Assembly: GCA_947650365.1 (NCBI GenBank)
Contig: CANTAL010000137.1
Span: forward strand, 434,001-498,000
DNA length: 64,000 nt
Direction: 5' to 3'
Source: Chamaelirium japonicum
Lineage: Eukaryota; Streptophyta; Magnoliopsida; Liliales; Melanthiaceae
Part shown: in pieces, positions 40,831 through 55,299 of the stretch
How positions within the stretch are numbered: the stretch's first letter is position 1
Layout: each line of letters starts with the position of its first letter
Program-made: the position numbers and the translations under genes
Notes under the pieces: model-generated
The model's database searches: none
What the model was told of the DNA's origin: nothing
Seen by the model: only the letters and a program-made list of their open reading frames with translations

Positions 40831-41923
40831 AATTAGAATGGATCATACGAATGAGTTAGAATGGATCGTACGAATGAATTAGAATGGATACATTTGTGCG
40901 AATGAATTAGAATGGATCGTACGAATGAATTAGAATGGATCGTATGAATGAATTAGAACGGATCGTACGAATGAATTAGAATAAATCGTGCGAATGAATT
41001 AGAATGGATCGTACGAATGAATTAGAATGGATCACGTGAAAGAATTAGAATGGATCGTACGAATGAATTAGAATGGATCGTGCGAATGAATTAGAATGGA
41101 TCGTATGAATGAATTATAATAGATTTTGTGAATGAATTAGAACTGATCATACGAATGAATTAGAATGGATCATACGAATGAATTAGAATGGATACATTTG
41201 TGCGAAAGAATTAGAATGGATCGTACGAATGAATTAGAATGGATCGTATGAATGAATTAGAATGGATACATTCATGCGAATGAATTAGAATGGATCGTGC
41301 GAATCCATTAGACTGGATCGTGCGAATGAATAAGAATGGATCATACGAATGAATTAGAATGGATCGTACGAATTAATTAGAATGGATACATTCATGCGAA
41401 TGAATTAGAATGGATTGTATGAATGAATTAGAATGGATCGTACGAATGAATTAGAATGGATCATACGAATTAATTAGAATGGATCATACGAATGAATTAG
41501 AATGGATCGTACGAATGAATTAGAATGGATCGTACGAATGAACTAGAATGGATCGTACGAATGAAATAGAATAGATTGTACGAATGAATTAGAATGGATT
41601 CGTACGAATGAATTAGAATGGATACATTCGTGCGAATGAATTAGAATGGATACATTCGTGCGAAAGAATTAGAATAGATCGTATGAATGAATTAGAATGG
41701 ATCCTATGAATGAATTAAAATGGATCGTGCGAATGAATTAGAATGGATCGTAGGAATAAATTAGAATGGATCGTGCTAATGAATTAGAATTGATCGAACG
41801 AATGAATTAGAATGCATCGTACGAAAGAATTAGAATGGATATATTCGTGCGAATGAATTAGAATGGATCGTATGAATGAATTAGAATGGATCGTCCGAAT
41901 GAATTAGAATGGATCATACGAAT
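40464..41923 (+). repeat. Satellite block 43, F orientation
   Basis: Begins with ACCTTTGTGCATATG. A second, partial copy of the GACTGG / GAATAAG series follows near 41,290-41,390. It ends in GAATGCATTC, the same palindrome as block 15. Confidence 0.93.
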
Positions 41924-44900
41924 GCATTCTAATTCCTTCGTACGATCCATTCTATTTCATTCGTACGATCCATTCTATTTCATTCGTATGATCCATTCTA
42001 AATCCTTCGTACGATCCATTCTAATTCCTTCGTATCCATTCTAATTCACTCATACGATCCATTCTAATCTATTCGTACGATCCATTCTAATTCATTCGCA
42101 TGAATGTAACCATTCTAATTCATTCATTTGATCCATTCTAAATCATTCGTATGATCCATTCTAATTTATTCGTACGATCCATTGTAATTTATTCATACAA
42201 TCCGTTCTAATTCATTCGTACGATCCATTCTAGTTCATTCGTACGATCGATTCTAATTCATTCGCACTATCCATTCTAATTCATTCGCACGATCCATTCT
42301 AATTCATTCGTATGATCCTTTCATTCATACGATCCATTCTAATTCATTCGTACGATCCATTCTAATTCATTCATACAATCCATTCTAATTCATTCGTACG
42401 ATCCATTCTAATTCATTCGTACGATCGATTCTAATTCATTCGCACTATCCATTCTAATTCATTCGTTCGATCCATTCTAATTCATTCGTATGATCCATTC
42501 ATTCATACGATCCATTCTAATTCATTCGCACTATCAATTCTAATTCATTCGTACGATCCATTCTAATTCATTCGTATGATCCAATCATTCATACAATCCA
42601 TTCTAATTCATTCGTACGATCCATTCTAATTCATTCATACAATCCATTCTAATCCATTCTAATTCATTCGTACGATCCATTCTAATTCATTCATACGATC
42701 CATTCTAATTCATTCATACAATCCATTCTAATTCTTTCACACGATCCATTCTAATTCATTCGTTGGATCCATTCTAATTCATTCGTACAATCTATTCTAT
42801 TTTATTCGTACGATCCATTCTTAGTCATTCGTATGATCCATTCTAATTCATTCGGACGAATGTATCTATTCTAATTTATTCGTACGATCCATTCTAATTC
42901 ATTCGTACGATCCATTCTAATTCATTCGTACGATCCATTCTTACTCATTCGTATGATCCATTCTAATTCATTCGTACGATCCATTCTAATTCATTCGTAC
43001 GATCGATTCTAATTCATTCGCACTATCCATTCTAATTCATTCGTACGATCCATTCTAATTCATTCGTATGATCCATTCTAATTTATTCGTTCAAATATAT
43101 CCATTCTAATTCATTCGTACGATCCATTCTAATTCATTCGCATGATCCATTCTAATTCATTCGTACGATCCATTCTACGATCCATTCTAATTCATTCGTA
43201 TATTCCATTCTGATTCATTAGCACGATCCATGCTAATGAATTAGAATGGATCGTACGATCCAATCTAATTCATTCATACGATCCATTCTTACTTATTCGT
43301 ATGATCCATTCTAATTCAATCGTACGATCCATTCTAATTCATTCGTACGATCCATTCTAATTCCTTTGTACGATCCATTCTAATTCATTCGTACGATCCA
43401 TTCTAATTCATTCGCGCAATCTATTCTAATTCATTCGTACGATCCATTCTAATTCATTCGTACGATCCATTCTAATTCATTCATACAATCCATTCTAATT
43501 TATTCGCACGAATGTATCCATTCTAATTCATTCGTACGATCCATCCTAATTCATTCGCACAATCTATTCTAATTCACTCATACGATCCATTCTAATTCTT
43601 TCGCACGAATGTATCCATTCTAATCCATTCATACTATCCATTCTAATCCATTCGTACGATCCATTCTAATTCATTCGCAAGAATGTAACCATTCTAATTC
43701 ATTCATTTGATCCATTCTAATTCATTCGTACGATCTATTCTAATTCATTCGCACAATCCATTCTAATTCATTCGTACAATCCATTCTAATTCATTCGTAT
43801 GATCCATTCTAACTCATTCGGTGGATCCATTCTAATTCATTCGTACGATCCATTCTAATTCATTCCCACGATCCATTCAAATTTATTCGTACGATCCATT
43901 CTAATTCATTCGTACGATCACGAATGTATCCATTATAATTCATTCGTATGATCCATTCTAATTCATTCGTACGATCCATTCTAATTCATTCGTAAGATCC
44001 AATCTAATTCATTCGTACGATCCATTCTAATTCATTCGTACGATCCATTCTAATTCATTCGCACGAATGTATCCATTCTAGTTCATTCGTACGATCCATT
44101 CTAATTCATTCGTATGATCCATTCTAATTCATTCGTAAGATCCATTATAATTCATTCGTACGATCCATTCTAATTCATTCGTACGATCCATTCTAATTCA
44201 TTCGCACAAATGTATCCATTCTAATTCATTCATACGATCCATTCTAATTCATTCGTACGAACCATTCTAATTCATTCATACGAACTATTCTAATTCATTC
44301 ATACAATCCATTCTAATTCTTTCACACGATCCATTCTAATTCATTCGTATGATCCATTCTAATTCATTCGCACAATCCATTCTATTTCATTCGTACGATT
44401 CATTCTTACTCATTGGTACGATCCATTCTAATTCATTCGCACGAATGTATCCATTCTAATTCATTTGTACGAATCCATTCTAATTCATTCGTACAATCCA
44501 TTCTATTTCATTCGTACGATCCATTCTTACTCATTCGTATGATCCATTCTAATTCATTCGCACGAATGTATCCATTCTAAATCATTCGTACGATCCATTC
44601 TAATTCATTCGTACGATCCATTCTAAATCATTCGTACAATCCATTCTATTTCATTCGTACGATCAATTCTAATTCATTAGCACGATCCATTCTAATTCAT
44701 TCGTATGATCCATTCATATTCTTTCGCACGATCCATTCTAATTCATTCGTACAATCCATTCTATTTCATTCGTACGATCCATTCTAATTCATTCGTACGA
44801 TCCATTCTAATTCATTCGTACGATCCATTGTAATTCATTCATACAATCCATTCTAATTCATTCGCACGATCCATTCTAATTCATTCGTACGATCCATTCT

Positions 44901-45123
44901 AATTCGTTCGCACGAATGTATCCATTCTAATTCATTCGTACAATCCATTTTATTTCATTCGTACGATCCATTCTTACTCATTCGTATGATCCATTCTAAT
45001 TCATTCGTACGATCCATTCTAATTCATTCGTATGATCCATTCTAATTCATTCGTACGATCCATTCTAATTCATATGCACAAAGGTATCCATTCTAATTCA
45101 TTCGTACGATCCATTCTAATTCA
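41924..45123 (-). repeat. Satellite block 44, R orientation, 3.2 kb
   Basis: Several shortened units (GATCCTTTCATTCATACG near 42,313, and again near 42,488 and 42,582) recur at about 90-180 bp steps. An F insert lies at about 43,232-43,252. It ends in AATTCAGGATCGTACG. Confidence 0.93.
43203..43258. repeat. Fold-back quasi-palindrome M3, copy 3
   Basis: Same element with CTGATTC in the left arm. Shared flanks show that the three copies descend from one fold-back event and spread by segmental copying. Confidence 0.9.
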
Positions 45124-45550
45124 GGATCGTACGAATGAATTAGAATGGATATTTTCATGCAAATGAATTAGAATGGATCGTATGAATGAATTAGAATGGA
45201 TCGTATGAGTGAATTAGAACGGATAGTACGAATGAAGTAGAATGGATCGTATGAATGAATTAGAATGGATATATTCGTGCGAATGAATTAGAATGGATCG
45301 TATGAATGAATTAGAATAGATTGTGCGAATGAATTAGAATGGATCGTACGAATGAAGTAGAATGGATACATTCGTGCGAATAAATTAGAATGGATTGTAT
45401 GAATGAATTAGAATGGATCGTACGAATGAATTAGAATGGATCGTACGAATGAATTAGAATAGATTGCGCGAATGAATTAGAATGGATCGTGCGAATGAAA
45501 TAGAATGGATACAAATGAATTAGAATGGATCATACGAATGAATTAGAATG
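45124..45550 (+). repeat. Satellite block 45, F orientation
   Basis: Repeats the GGATAGTACG, GAAGTAG series of block 41. It ends abruptly (TTAGAATGACGATCC) without a clear palindromic centre. Confidence 0.92.
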
Positions 45551-45703
45551 ACGATCCATTCTTACTCATTCGTTTGATCCATTCTAATTTATTCGCATGA
45601 ATGTATCCATTCTAATTCATTCGTACGGTCCATTCTAATTCATTCGCACAATCCATTCTATTTCATTCGTACGATCCATTCTTACTCATTCGTATGATCC
45701 ATT
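45551..45703 (-). repeat. Satellite block 46, R orientation, short
   Basis: Under seven units, starting and ending in CTTACTC units. It ends abruptly in ATTACGGATACATTCG. Confidence 0.91.
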
Positions 45704-46767
45704 ACGGATACATTCGTGCGAATGAATTAGAATGGATCATACGAATGAGTACGAATGGATCGTACGAATGAAATAGAATGGATTGTGCGAATGAATTAGA
45801 ATGGATCGTACGAATGAATTAGAATGGATCGTGTGAAAGAATTAGAATGGATTATATGAATGAATTAGAATGGATCGTACGAATGAATTAGAATGGATCG
45901 TACGAATGAATTAGAATGGATACATTCGTGCGAATGAATTAGAATGGATACATTCGTGCGAAAGAATTAGAATAGATCGTATGAATGAATTAGAATGGAT
46001 CCTATGAATGAATTAGAATGGATCGTGCGAATGAATTAGAATGGATCGTACGAATGTATTAGAATGGATGGTGCTAATGAATTAGAATTGATCGAACGAA
46101 TGAATTAGCATGGATCGTGCTAATAGATTAGAATGGATCGTACAAATGGATTAGAATGGATCGTACGAATGGATTAGAATGGATCGTACGAATGAATTAG
46201 AATGGATACATTCGCGAATGAATTAGAATGGATCGTATGAATGAATTAGAATGGATCGTACGAATGAATTAGAATGGATACATTCGTGCGAATGAATTAG
46301 AATTGATCGTACGAATGAATTAGAATGGATCGTGCGAATGAATTAGAATGGATCGTACGAATGAATTAGAATGGATCGTACGAATGAACTAGAATAGAAT
46401 GGATCATACGAATGAATTAGAATGGATCGTACGAATGAATTAGAATGGATACATTCGTGCGAATAAATTAGAATGGATCAGACGAATAAATTAGAATGGA
46501 TCGTACGAATGAATTAGAATGGATCGTACGAATAAATTAGAATGGATACATTCGTCCGAATGAATTAGAATGGATCATACGGATAAGTAAGAATGGATCG
46601 TACGAATGAAATAGAATAGATTGTACGAATGAATTAGAATGGATCCTACGAATGAATTAGAATGGATCGTGTGAAAGAATTAGAATGGATTGTATGAATG
46701 AATTAGAATGGATCGTATGAATGAATTAGAATGGATCGTGCGAATGAATTCGAATGGATCGTACGAA
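45704..46767 (+). repeat. Satellite block 47, F orientation
   Basis: One long unit is shortened (ACATTCGCGAATG near 46,206). It ends in a full type B switch. Confidence 0.92.
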
Positions 46768-46835
46768 TTCATTCTAATTCATTCATACAATCCATTCTAA
46801 TTCTTTCACACGATCTATTCTAATTCGTTCGTAGG
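46768..46835 (-). repeat. Satellite block 48, R orientation, 68 bp
   Basis: Three units with ATACAATCC, CTTTCACACG and CGTTCGTAGG, the start of a type B right flank, then an abrupt switch at GGATCGGACG. Confidence 0.9.
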
Positions 46836-48579
46836 ATCGGACGAATGAATTAGAATGGATCGTACGAATGAATTAGAATGAATTAGAATGGATCGTACGA
46901 ATGAATTAGAATGGATCGTACGAATGAATTAGAATGGATCGTACGAATGAACTAGAATGGATACATTCGTGCGAATGAATTAGAATGGATCGTACGAATG
47001 AATTTGAATGGATCGTACGAATGAATTAGAATGGATCTTACGAATGAATTAGAATGGATCGTATGAATGGTTTAGAATGGATACATTCGTGCGAATGAAT
47101 TAGAATGGATCGGACGAATGAATTAGAATGGATCGTACGAATGAATTAGAATGGATCAAATGAATGAATTAGAATGGTTACATTCATGCGAATGAATTAG
47201 AATGGATCGTACGAATGGATTAGAATGGATACATTCGTGCGAATGAATTAGAAGGATCATACGAATGAGTAAGAATGGATCGTACGAATGAAATAGAATG
47301 GATTGTACGAATAAATTAGAATGAATCGTGCGAATGAATTTGAATGGATCGTACGAATGAATTAGAATGGATCGTACGAATGAATTAGAATGGATACATT
47401 CGTGCAAATGAATTAGAATGGATACATTCATGCGAAAGAATTTGAATAGATTGTATGAATGAATTAGAATGGATCCTATGAATGAATTAGAATGGATCGT
47501 GCGAATAAATTAGAATGGATCGTACGAATGAATTAGGATGGATCGTACGAATGAATTAGAATGGATCGTACGAATGAATTAGAATGGATCGTACGAATGA
47601 ATTAGAATGGATCATACGAATGAGTAAGAACGGATCGTACGAATGAAATAGAATGGATTGTACAAATGAATTAGAATGGATCGTACGAATGAATTAGAAT
47701 GGATCGTGTGAAAGAATTAGAATGGACTGTATGAATGAATTAGAATGGATCATATGAATGAATTAGAATGGATCGTGCGAATGAATTAGAATGGATCGTA
47801 CGAATGAATTAGAATGGATCGTACAAATGAATTAGAATGGATCATACGAATGAATTAGAATGGATCATACGAATGAGTAAGAATGGATCGTACGAATGAA
47901 ATAGAATGGATTGTACGAATGAATTAGAATGGATACATTCGTGCGAATGAATTAGAATGGATCATACGAATGAATTAGAATGGATCGTACGAATGAATTA
48001 GAATGCATCGTACGAAAGAATTAGAATGGATATATTCGTGCGAATGAATTAGAATGGATCGTACGAATGAATTAGACTGGATCGTACGAATGAATTTGAA
48101 TGGATACATTTGTGCGAATGAATCCAATTGGATTGTATGAATGAATAACAATGGATCGTATGAATGAATTAGAATGGATCGTACGAATGAATTAAAATAG
48201 CTCATACGAATGAATTAGAATGAATCGTATGAATGAATTAGAATGGTTACATTCGTACGAATGAATTAGAATAGATCGTACGAATGAATTATAATAGATC
48301 GTACGAATAAATTAGAATGGATCGTGGGAATGAATTAGAATGGATCGTACGAATGAATTAGAATGGATCCACCGAATGAGTTAGAATGGATCATACGAAT
48401 GAATTAGAATGGATTGTACGAATGAATTAGAATGGATTGTGCGAATGAATTAGAATGGATCGTATGAATGAATAAGAATGGATCGTACGAATGAATTAGA
48501 ATGGATCGTTCGAATGAATTAGCATGAATCGTACGAATGTATTAGAATGGATCGTACGAATGAATTAGAATGAATCGTA
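46836..48579 (+). repeat. Satellite block 49, F orientation, about 1.7 kb
   Basis: From about 47,230 onward it matches 57,350-58,697 with one-unit indels. Stop-free minus-strand readings at 47,156-47,431 and 47,975-48,205 come from long and CTTACTC units, not from a gene. Confidence 0.93.
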
Positions 48580-48600
48580 CGATCCATTCTAATTCATTCG
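47230..48600 (+). repeat. Switch-bearing module M1, copy 2
   Basis: Same series as copy 1 (offset 43,688 bp at AATGGATACA) with a longer shared left part that matches only copy 3. Variants AATCCAATTGG and GAATAACAATGG are private to this copy. Confidence 0.88.
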
Positions 48601-49119
48601 TACGATCCATTCTAATTCATTCGCTCTAATATATCCATTTTAATTCATTCATATGATCTATTATAATTCATTCATACAATCCATTCTAATTCTTTCACAC
48701 GATCCATTCTAATTCATTCGTACGATCCATTCTAATTAATTCGTACGATCCATTATAATTCATTCGTATGATCCATTCTATTTCATTCCTACGATCTATT
48801 CTAATTCATTCGCTCGAATATATCCATTCTAATTCATTCGTTCGATCCATTCTAATTCATTCGCACGATCCATTCTAATTCATTCGTATGATCCATTCTA
48901 ATCCATTTGTACGATCCATTCTAATTCATTCGTACGATCCATTCTAATTCATTCGTACGATCCATTCTAATTCATTCGCACGAATGTATCCATTCTAGTT
49001 CATTCGTACGATCCATGCTAATTCATTCGTACGATCCATTCTAATTCATTCGCACGATCCATTCTAATTCATTCGTACGATCCATTCTAATTCATTCATA
49101 CGATCCATTCTAATTCATT
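48580..49119 (-). repeat. Satellite block 50, R orientation
   Basis: The 2,914 bp duplicated segment starts within it at about 48,999. It ends in the odd TTCATTTTAGAATGG switch. Confidence 0.93.
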
Positions 49120-49470
49120 TTAGAATGGATACATTCGTGCGAATGAATTAGAATGGATCGTACGAATGAATTAGAATGGATCGTACGAATGAATTAGAAT
49201 GGATCTTACGAATGAATTAGAATGGATCGTACGAATGAATTAGAATGGATCGTACGAATGAATTAGAATGGATCGTACGAATGAATTAGAATGGATCAAA
49301 TGAATGAATTAGAATGGATCGTACGAATGAATTAGAATGGATCGTACGAATGATTTAGAATGGATCGTACGAATGAATTAGAATGGATCGTACGAATGAA
49401 CTAGAATGGATACATTCGTCGTGCGAATGAATTAGAATGGATCGTACGAATGAATTAGAATGGATCGTAT
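49120..49470 (+). repeat. Satellite block 51, F orientation
   Basis: Ends after a long unit with a 3 bp repeat (TTCGTCGTGCG at 49,416). Copied exactly as block 55. Confidence 0.93.
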
Positions 49471-50395
49471 GATTCATTCTAATTCATTCGTACGATCCAT
49501 TCTAATACATTCGTACGATTCATGCTAATTCATTCGCACGATCCATTCTAATTCATTCATACGATCCATTCTTATTCATTCATACAATCCATTCTAATTG
49601 ATTCGCACAATCCATTCTAATTCATTCGTACAATCCATTCTAATTCATTCGTATGATCTATTCTAACTCATTCGGTGGATCCATTCTAATTCATTCGTAC
49701 GATCCATTCTAATTCATTCCCACGATCCATTCAAATTTATTCGTACGATCTATTCTAATTCATTCGTATGATCTATTCTAATTCATTCGCACGAATGTAA
49801 CCATTCTAATTCATTCATACGATTTATTCTAATTTATTCGTATGAGCTATTCTAATTCATTCGTACGATCCATTCTAATTCATTCGTACGATCCATTGTA
49901 ATTCATTCATACAATCCATTTAGATTCATTCGCACAAATGTATCCATTAAAATTCATTCGTACGATCCAGTCTAATTCATTTGTACGATCCATTCTAATT
50001 CATTCGCATGAATATATCCATTCTAAGTCTTTCGTACGATGCATTCTAATTCATTCGTACGATCCATTCTAATTCATTCATTTGATCCTTTCTAATTCAT
50101 TCGTACGATCCATTCAAATTCATTCGTCCGATCCATTCTAATTCATTCGCACTAATGTATCCATTCTAATTCATTCGTACGATCCATTCTAATTCATTCG
50201 TACGATCCATTCTAATTCATTCGTAAGATCCATTCTAATTCATTCGTACGATCCATTCTAATTCATTCGTACGATCCATTCTAATTCATTTGCACGAATG
50301 TATCCATTCTAGTTCATTCGTACGATCCATTCTAATTCATTCGTACGATCCATTCTAATTCATTCCGTACGATCCATTCTAATTCATTCGTACGA
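49471..50395 (-). repeat. Satellite block 52, R orientation
   Basis: Resembles block 14 in marker order over its first 450 bp. It ends in CGTACGATCGTACG. Confidence 0.93.
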
Positions 50396-51591
50396 TCGTA
50401 CGAATGAATTAGAATGAATTAGAATGGATCGTACGAATGAATTAGAATGGATCTTACGAATGAATTAGAATGGATCGTAGGAATGAATTAGAATGGATCG
50501 TACGAATGAATTAGAATGGATACATTCGTGCGAATGAATTAGAATGGATCGGACGAATGAATTAGAATGGATCGTACGAATGAATTAAAATGGATCAAAT
50601 GAATTCATTAGAATGGTTACATTCATGCGAATGAATTAGAATGGATCGTACGAATGGATTAGAATGGATCGTACGAATGGATTAGAATGGATACATTCGA
50701 GCGAATGAATTAGAATGGATCGTACGAATGAATTAGAATGGATCGTATGAATGGATTAGAATGGATCCTACGAATGGATTAGAATGGATACCTTTGTGCA
50801 TATGAATTAGAATGGATCGTATGAATGAATTAGAATGGATCGTAGAATGGATCGTACGAATGAATTAGAATGAATTAGAATGGATCGTACGAATGAATAA
50901 GAATAGATCATAGGAATGAATTAGAATGGATCGTGCAAATGAATTAGAATGGATACATTCGTACGAATGAATTAGAATGGATCGTACGAATGAATTAGAA
51001 TGGATCGTACGAATGTATTAGAATGGATCGTACGAATGAATTAGAATGGATCATACGAATGAATTAGAATGGATCATACGAATGAGTAAGAATGGATCGT
51101 ACGAATGAAATAGAATGGATTGTACAAATGAATTAGAATGGATCGTACGAATGAATTAGAACGGATCGTGTGAAAGAATTAGAATGGATTGTATGAATGA
51201 ATTAGAATGGATCATATGAATGAATTAGAATGGATCGTGCGAATGAATTCGAATGGATTGTACGAATGAATTAGAATGGATCGTACGAATGAATTAGAAT
51301 GGATACATTCGTGCGAATGAATTAGAATGGATACATTCGTGCGAAAGAATTAGAATAGATCGTATGAATGAATTAGAATGGATCCTATGAATGAACTAGA
51401 ATGGATCGTGCGAATGAATTAGAATGGATTGTGCGAATGAATTAGTATGGATCGTGCAAATGAATTAGAATTGATCGAACGAATGAATTAGCCTGGATCG
51501 TGCTAATGAATTAGAATGGAACGTACGAATGAATTAGAATGGATTGTGTGAAAGAATTAGAATAGATTGTATGAATGAATTAGAATGAATT
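50396..51591 (+). repeat. Satellite block 53, F orientation
   Basis: Has an unusual GAATTCATTAGAATGG unit near 50,600 and ends in a type A switch. Copied as block 57. Confidence 0.93.
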
Positions 51592-52033
51592 CGTACGATC
51601 CATTCGAATTCTTTCGCACGATCCATTCTAATTCATTCATACGGTCCATTCTAATTCATTCATACAATCCATTCTAATTCTTTCACACGATCCATTCTAA
51701 TTCATTCGTAGGATCCATTCTAATTCATTCGTACAATCTATTCTATTTCATTCGTACGATCCATTCTTACTCATTCGTATGATCTATTCTAATTCATTCG
51801 GACGAATGTATCCATTCTAATTTATTCGTACGATCCATTCTAATTCATTCGTATGATCCATTCTAATTCATTCGTACGATCCATTCTTACTCATTCGTAT
51901 GATCCATTCTAATTCATTCGTACGATCCATGCTAATTCATTCGTACGATCCATTCTAATTCATTCGCACGATCCATTCTAATTCATTCGTACGATCCATT
52001 CTAATTCATTCATACGATCCATTCTAATTCATT
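51592..52033 (-). repeat. Satellite block 54, R orientation
   Basis: Contains the junction at about 51,912 between the two 2,914 bp copies. Confidence 0.93.
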
Positions 52034-52384
52034 TTAGAATGGATACATTCGTGCGAATGAATTAGAATGGATCGTACGAATGAATTAGAATGGATCGTAC
52101 GAATGAATTAGAATGGATCTTACGAATGAATTAGAATGGATCGTACGAATGAATTAGAATGGATCGTACGAATGAATTAGAATGGATCGTACGAATGAAT
52201 TAGAATGGATCAAATGAATGAATTAGAATGGATCGTACGAATGAATTAGAATGGATCGTACGAATGATTTAGAATGGATCGTACGAATGAATTAGAATGG
52301 ATCGTACGAATGAACTAGAATGGATACATTCGTCGTGCGAATGAATTAGAATGGATCGTACGAATGAATTAGAATGGATCGTAT
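52034..52384 (+). repeat. Satellite block 55, F orientation
   Basis: Copy of block 51, identical by eye, including the TTCGTCGTGCG unit at 52,330. Confidence 0.93.
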
Positions 52385-53309
52385 GATTCATTCTAATTCA
52401 TTCGTACGATCCATTCTAATACATTCGTACGATTCATGCTAATTCATTCGCACGATCCATTCTAATTCATTCATACGATCCATTCTTATTCATTCATACA
52501 ATCCATTCTAATTCATTCGCACAATCCATTCTAATTCATTCGTACAATCCATTCTAATTCATTCGTATGATCTATTCTAACTCATTCGGTGGATCCATTC
52601 TAATTCATTCGTACGATCCATTCTAATTCATTCCCACGATCCATTCAAATTTATTCGTACGATCTATTCTAATTCATTCGTATGATCTATTCTAATTCAT
52701 TCGCACGAATGTAACCATTCTAATTCATTCATACGATTTATTCTAATTTATTCGTATGAGCTATTCTAATTCATTCGTACGATCCATTCTAATTCATTCG
52801 TACGATCCATTGTAATTCATTCATACAATCCATTTAGATTCATTCGCACAAATGTATCCATTAAAATTCATTCGTACGATCCAGTCTAATTCATTTGTAC
52901 GATCCATTCTAATTCATTCGCATGAATATATCCATTCTAAGTCTTTCGTACGATGCATTCTAATTCATTCGTACGATCCATTCTAATTCATTCATTTGAT
53001 CCTTTCTAATTCATTCGTACGATCCATTCAAATTCATTCGTCCGATCCATTCTAATTCATTCGCACTAATGTATCCATTCTAATTCATTCGTACGATCCA
53101 TTCTAATTCATTCGTACGATCCATTCTAATTCATTCGTAAGATCCATTCTAATTCATTCGTACGATCCATTCTAATTCATTCGTACGATCCATTCTAATT
53201 CATTTGCACGAATGTATCCATTCTAGTTCATTCGTACGATCCATTCTAATTCATTCGTACGATCCATTCTAATTCATTCCGTACGATCCATTCTAATTCA
53301 TTCGTACGA
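52385..53309 (-). repeat. Satellite block 56, R orientation
   Basis: Copy of block 52. One difference seen: C at 52,514 against G at 49,600. Confidence 0.93.
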
Positions 53310-54505
53310 TCGTACGAATGAATTAGAATGAATTAGAATGGATCGTACGAATGAATTAGAATGGATCTTACGAATGAATTAGAATGGATCGTACGAATGA
53401 ATTAGAATGGATCGTACGAATGAATTAGAATGGATACATTCGTGCGAATGAATTAGAATGGATCGGACGAATGAATTAGAATGGATCGTACGAATGAATT
53501 AAAATGGATCAAATGAATTCATTAGAATGGTTACATTCATGCGAATGAATTAGAATGGATCGTACGAATGGATTAGAATGGATCGTACGAATGGATTAGA
53601 ATGGATACATTCGAGCGAATGAATTAGAATGGATCGTACGAATGAATTAGAATGGATCGTATGAATGGATTAGAATGGATCCTACGAATGGATTAGAATG
53701 GATACCTTTGTGCATATGAATTAGAATGGATCGTATGAATGAATTAGAATGGATCGTAGAATGGATCGTACGAATGAATTAGAATGAATTAGAATGGATC
53801 GTACGAATGAATAAGAATAGATCATAGGAATGAATTAGAATGGATCGTGCAAATGAATTAGAATGGATACATTCGTACGAATGAATTAGAATGGATCGTA
53901 CGAATGAATTAGAATGGATCGTACGAATGTATTAGAATGGATCGTACGAATGAATTAGAATGGATCATACGAATGAATTAGAATGGATCATACGAATGAG
54001 TAAGAATGGATCGTACGAATGAAATAGAATGGATTGTACAAATGAATTAGAATGGATCGTACGAATGAATTAGAACGGATCGTGTGAAAGAATTAGAATG
54101 GATTGTATGAATGAATTAGAATGGATCATATGAATGAATTAGAATGGATCGTGCGAATGAATTCGAATGGATTGTACGAATGAATTAGAATGGATCGTAC
54201 GAATGAATTAGAATGGATACATTCGTGCGAATGAATTAGAATGGATACATTCGTGCGAAAGAATTAGAATAGATCGTATGAATGAATTAGAATGGATCCT
54301 ATGAATGAACTAGAATGGATCGTGCGAATGAATTAGAATGGATTGTGCGAATGAATTAGTATGGATCGTGCAAATGAATTAGAATTGATCGAACGAATGA
54401 ATTAGCCTGGATCGTGCTAATGAATTAGAATGGAACGTACGAATGAATTAGAATGGATTGTGTGAAAGAATTAGAATAGATTGTATGAATGAATTAGAAT
54501 GAATT
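53310..54505 (+). repeat. Satellite block 57, F orientation
   Basis: Copy of block 53. One difference seen: C at 53,394 against G at 50,480. Confidence 0.93.
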
Positions 54506-54931
54506 CGTACGATCCATTCGAATTCTTTCGCACGATCCATTCTAATTCATTCATACGGTCCATTCTAATTCATTCATACAATCCATTCTAATTCTTTCAC
54601 ACGATCCATTCTAATTCATTCGTAGGATCCATTCTAATTCATTCGTACAATCTATTCTATTTCATTCGTACGATCCATTCTTACTCATTCGTATGATCTA
54701 TTCTAATTCATTCGGACGAATGTATCCATTCTAATTTATTCGTACGATCCATTCTAATTCATTCGTATGATCCATTCTAATTCATTCGTACGATCCATTC
54801 TTACTCATTCGTATGATCCATTCTAATTCATTCGTACGATCCATTCTAATTCATTCGTACGATCCATTCTAATTCATTCGCACAATCTATTCTAATTCAT
54901 TCGTACGATCCATTCTAATTCATTCGTACGA
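54506..54931 (-). repeat. Satellite block 58, R orientation
   Basis: Contains the right end of the 2,914 bp duplication near 54,826. It ends in CGTACGATCGTACG. Confidence 0.93.
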
Positions 54932-55299
54932 TCGTACGAATAAATTAGAATGGATCGTACGGAATGAATTAGAATGGATTGTATGGATGAATTAGAATGG
55001 ATACATTCGTGCGAATGAATTAGAATGGATCATACGAATGAGTAAGAATGGATCGTACGAATGAAATAGAATGGATTGTACGAATGAATTAGAATGGATC
55101 GTACAAATGAATTAGAATGGATCGTACGAATGAATTAGAATGGATCATACGAATGAGTAAGAATGGATCGTACAAATGAAATGGAATGGATTGTACGAAT
55201 GAATTAGAATGGATCGTACGAATGAAATAGAATGGATTGTACGAATGAATTAGAATGGATACATTCGTGCGAATGAATTAGAATGGATCATACGAATGA

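Larger units (their letters stand above)
48999..51912 (+). repeat. 2,914 bp tandem duplication, copy 1
   Basis: Three landmarks sit exactly 2,914 bp before their counterparts: CATGCTA at 49,015, TTCGTCGTGCG at 49,416 and CGTACGAATG at 50,397. The left edge is set by a difference at 48,998 (TAGTT against TAATT). The segment contains four orientation switches, all kept in the copy. Confidence 0.95.
51913..54826 (+). repeat. 2,914 bp tandem duplication, copy 2
   Basis: By eye I found only two substitutions from copy 1 (52,514 and 53,394) and no indel. Neighbouring satellite units differ at several percent or more, so this duplication is far younger than the array. Joined head to tail in register, as unequal exchange would leave it; an assembly error is the alternative. 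Confidence 0.95.

Noticed and set aside
47156-47431. Longest stop-free minus-strand reading, 91 codons
   Set aside because: Its length comes from several long units and one shortened unit that happen to reset the frame. The copy near 57,350 does not keep it open in the same way.
47975-48205. Stop-free minus-strand reading of 76 codons
   Set aside because: Made of satellite variants only; repeated HSYDPF-type strings are the translated unit.
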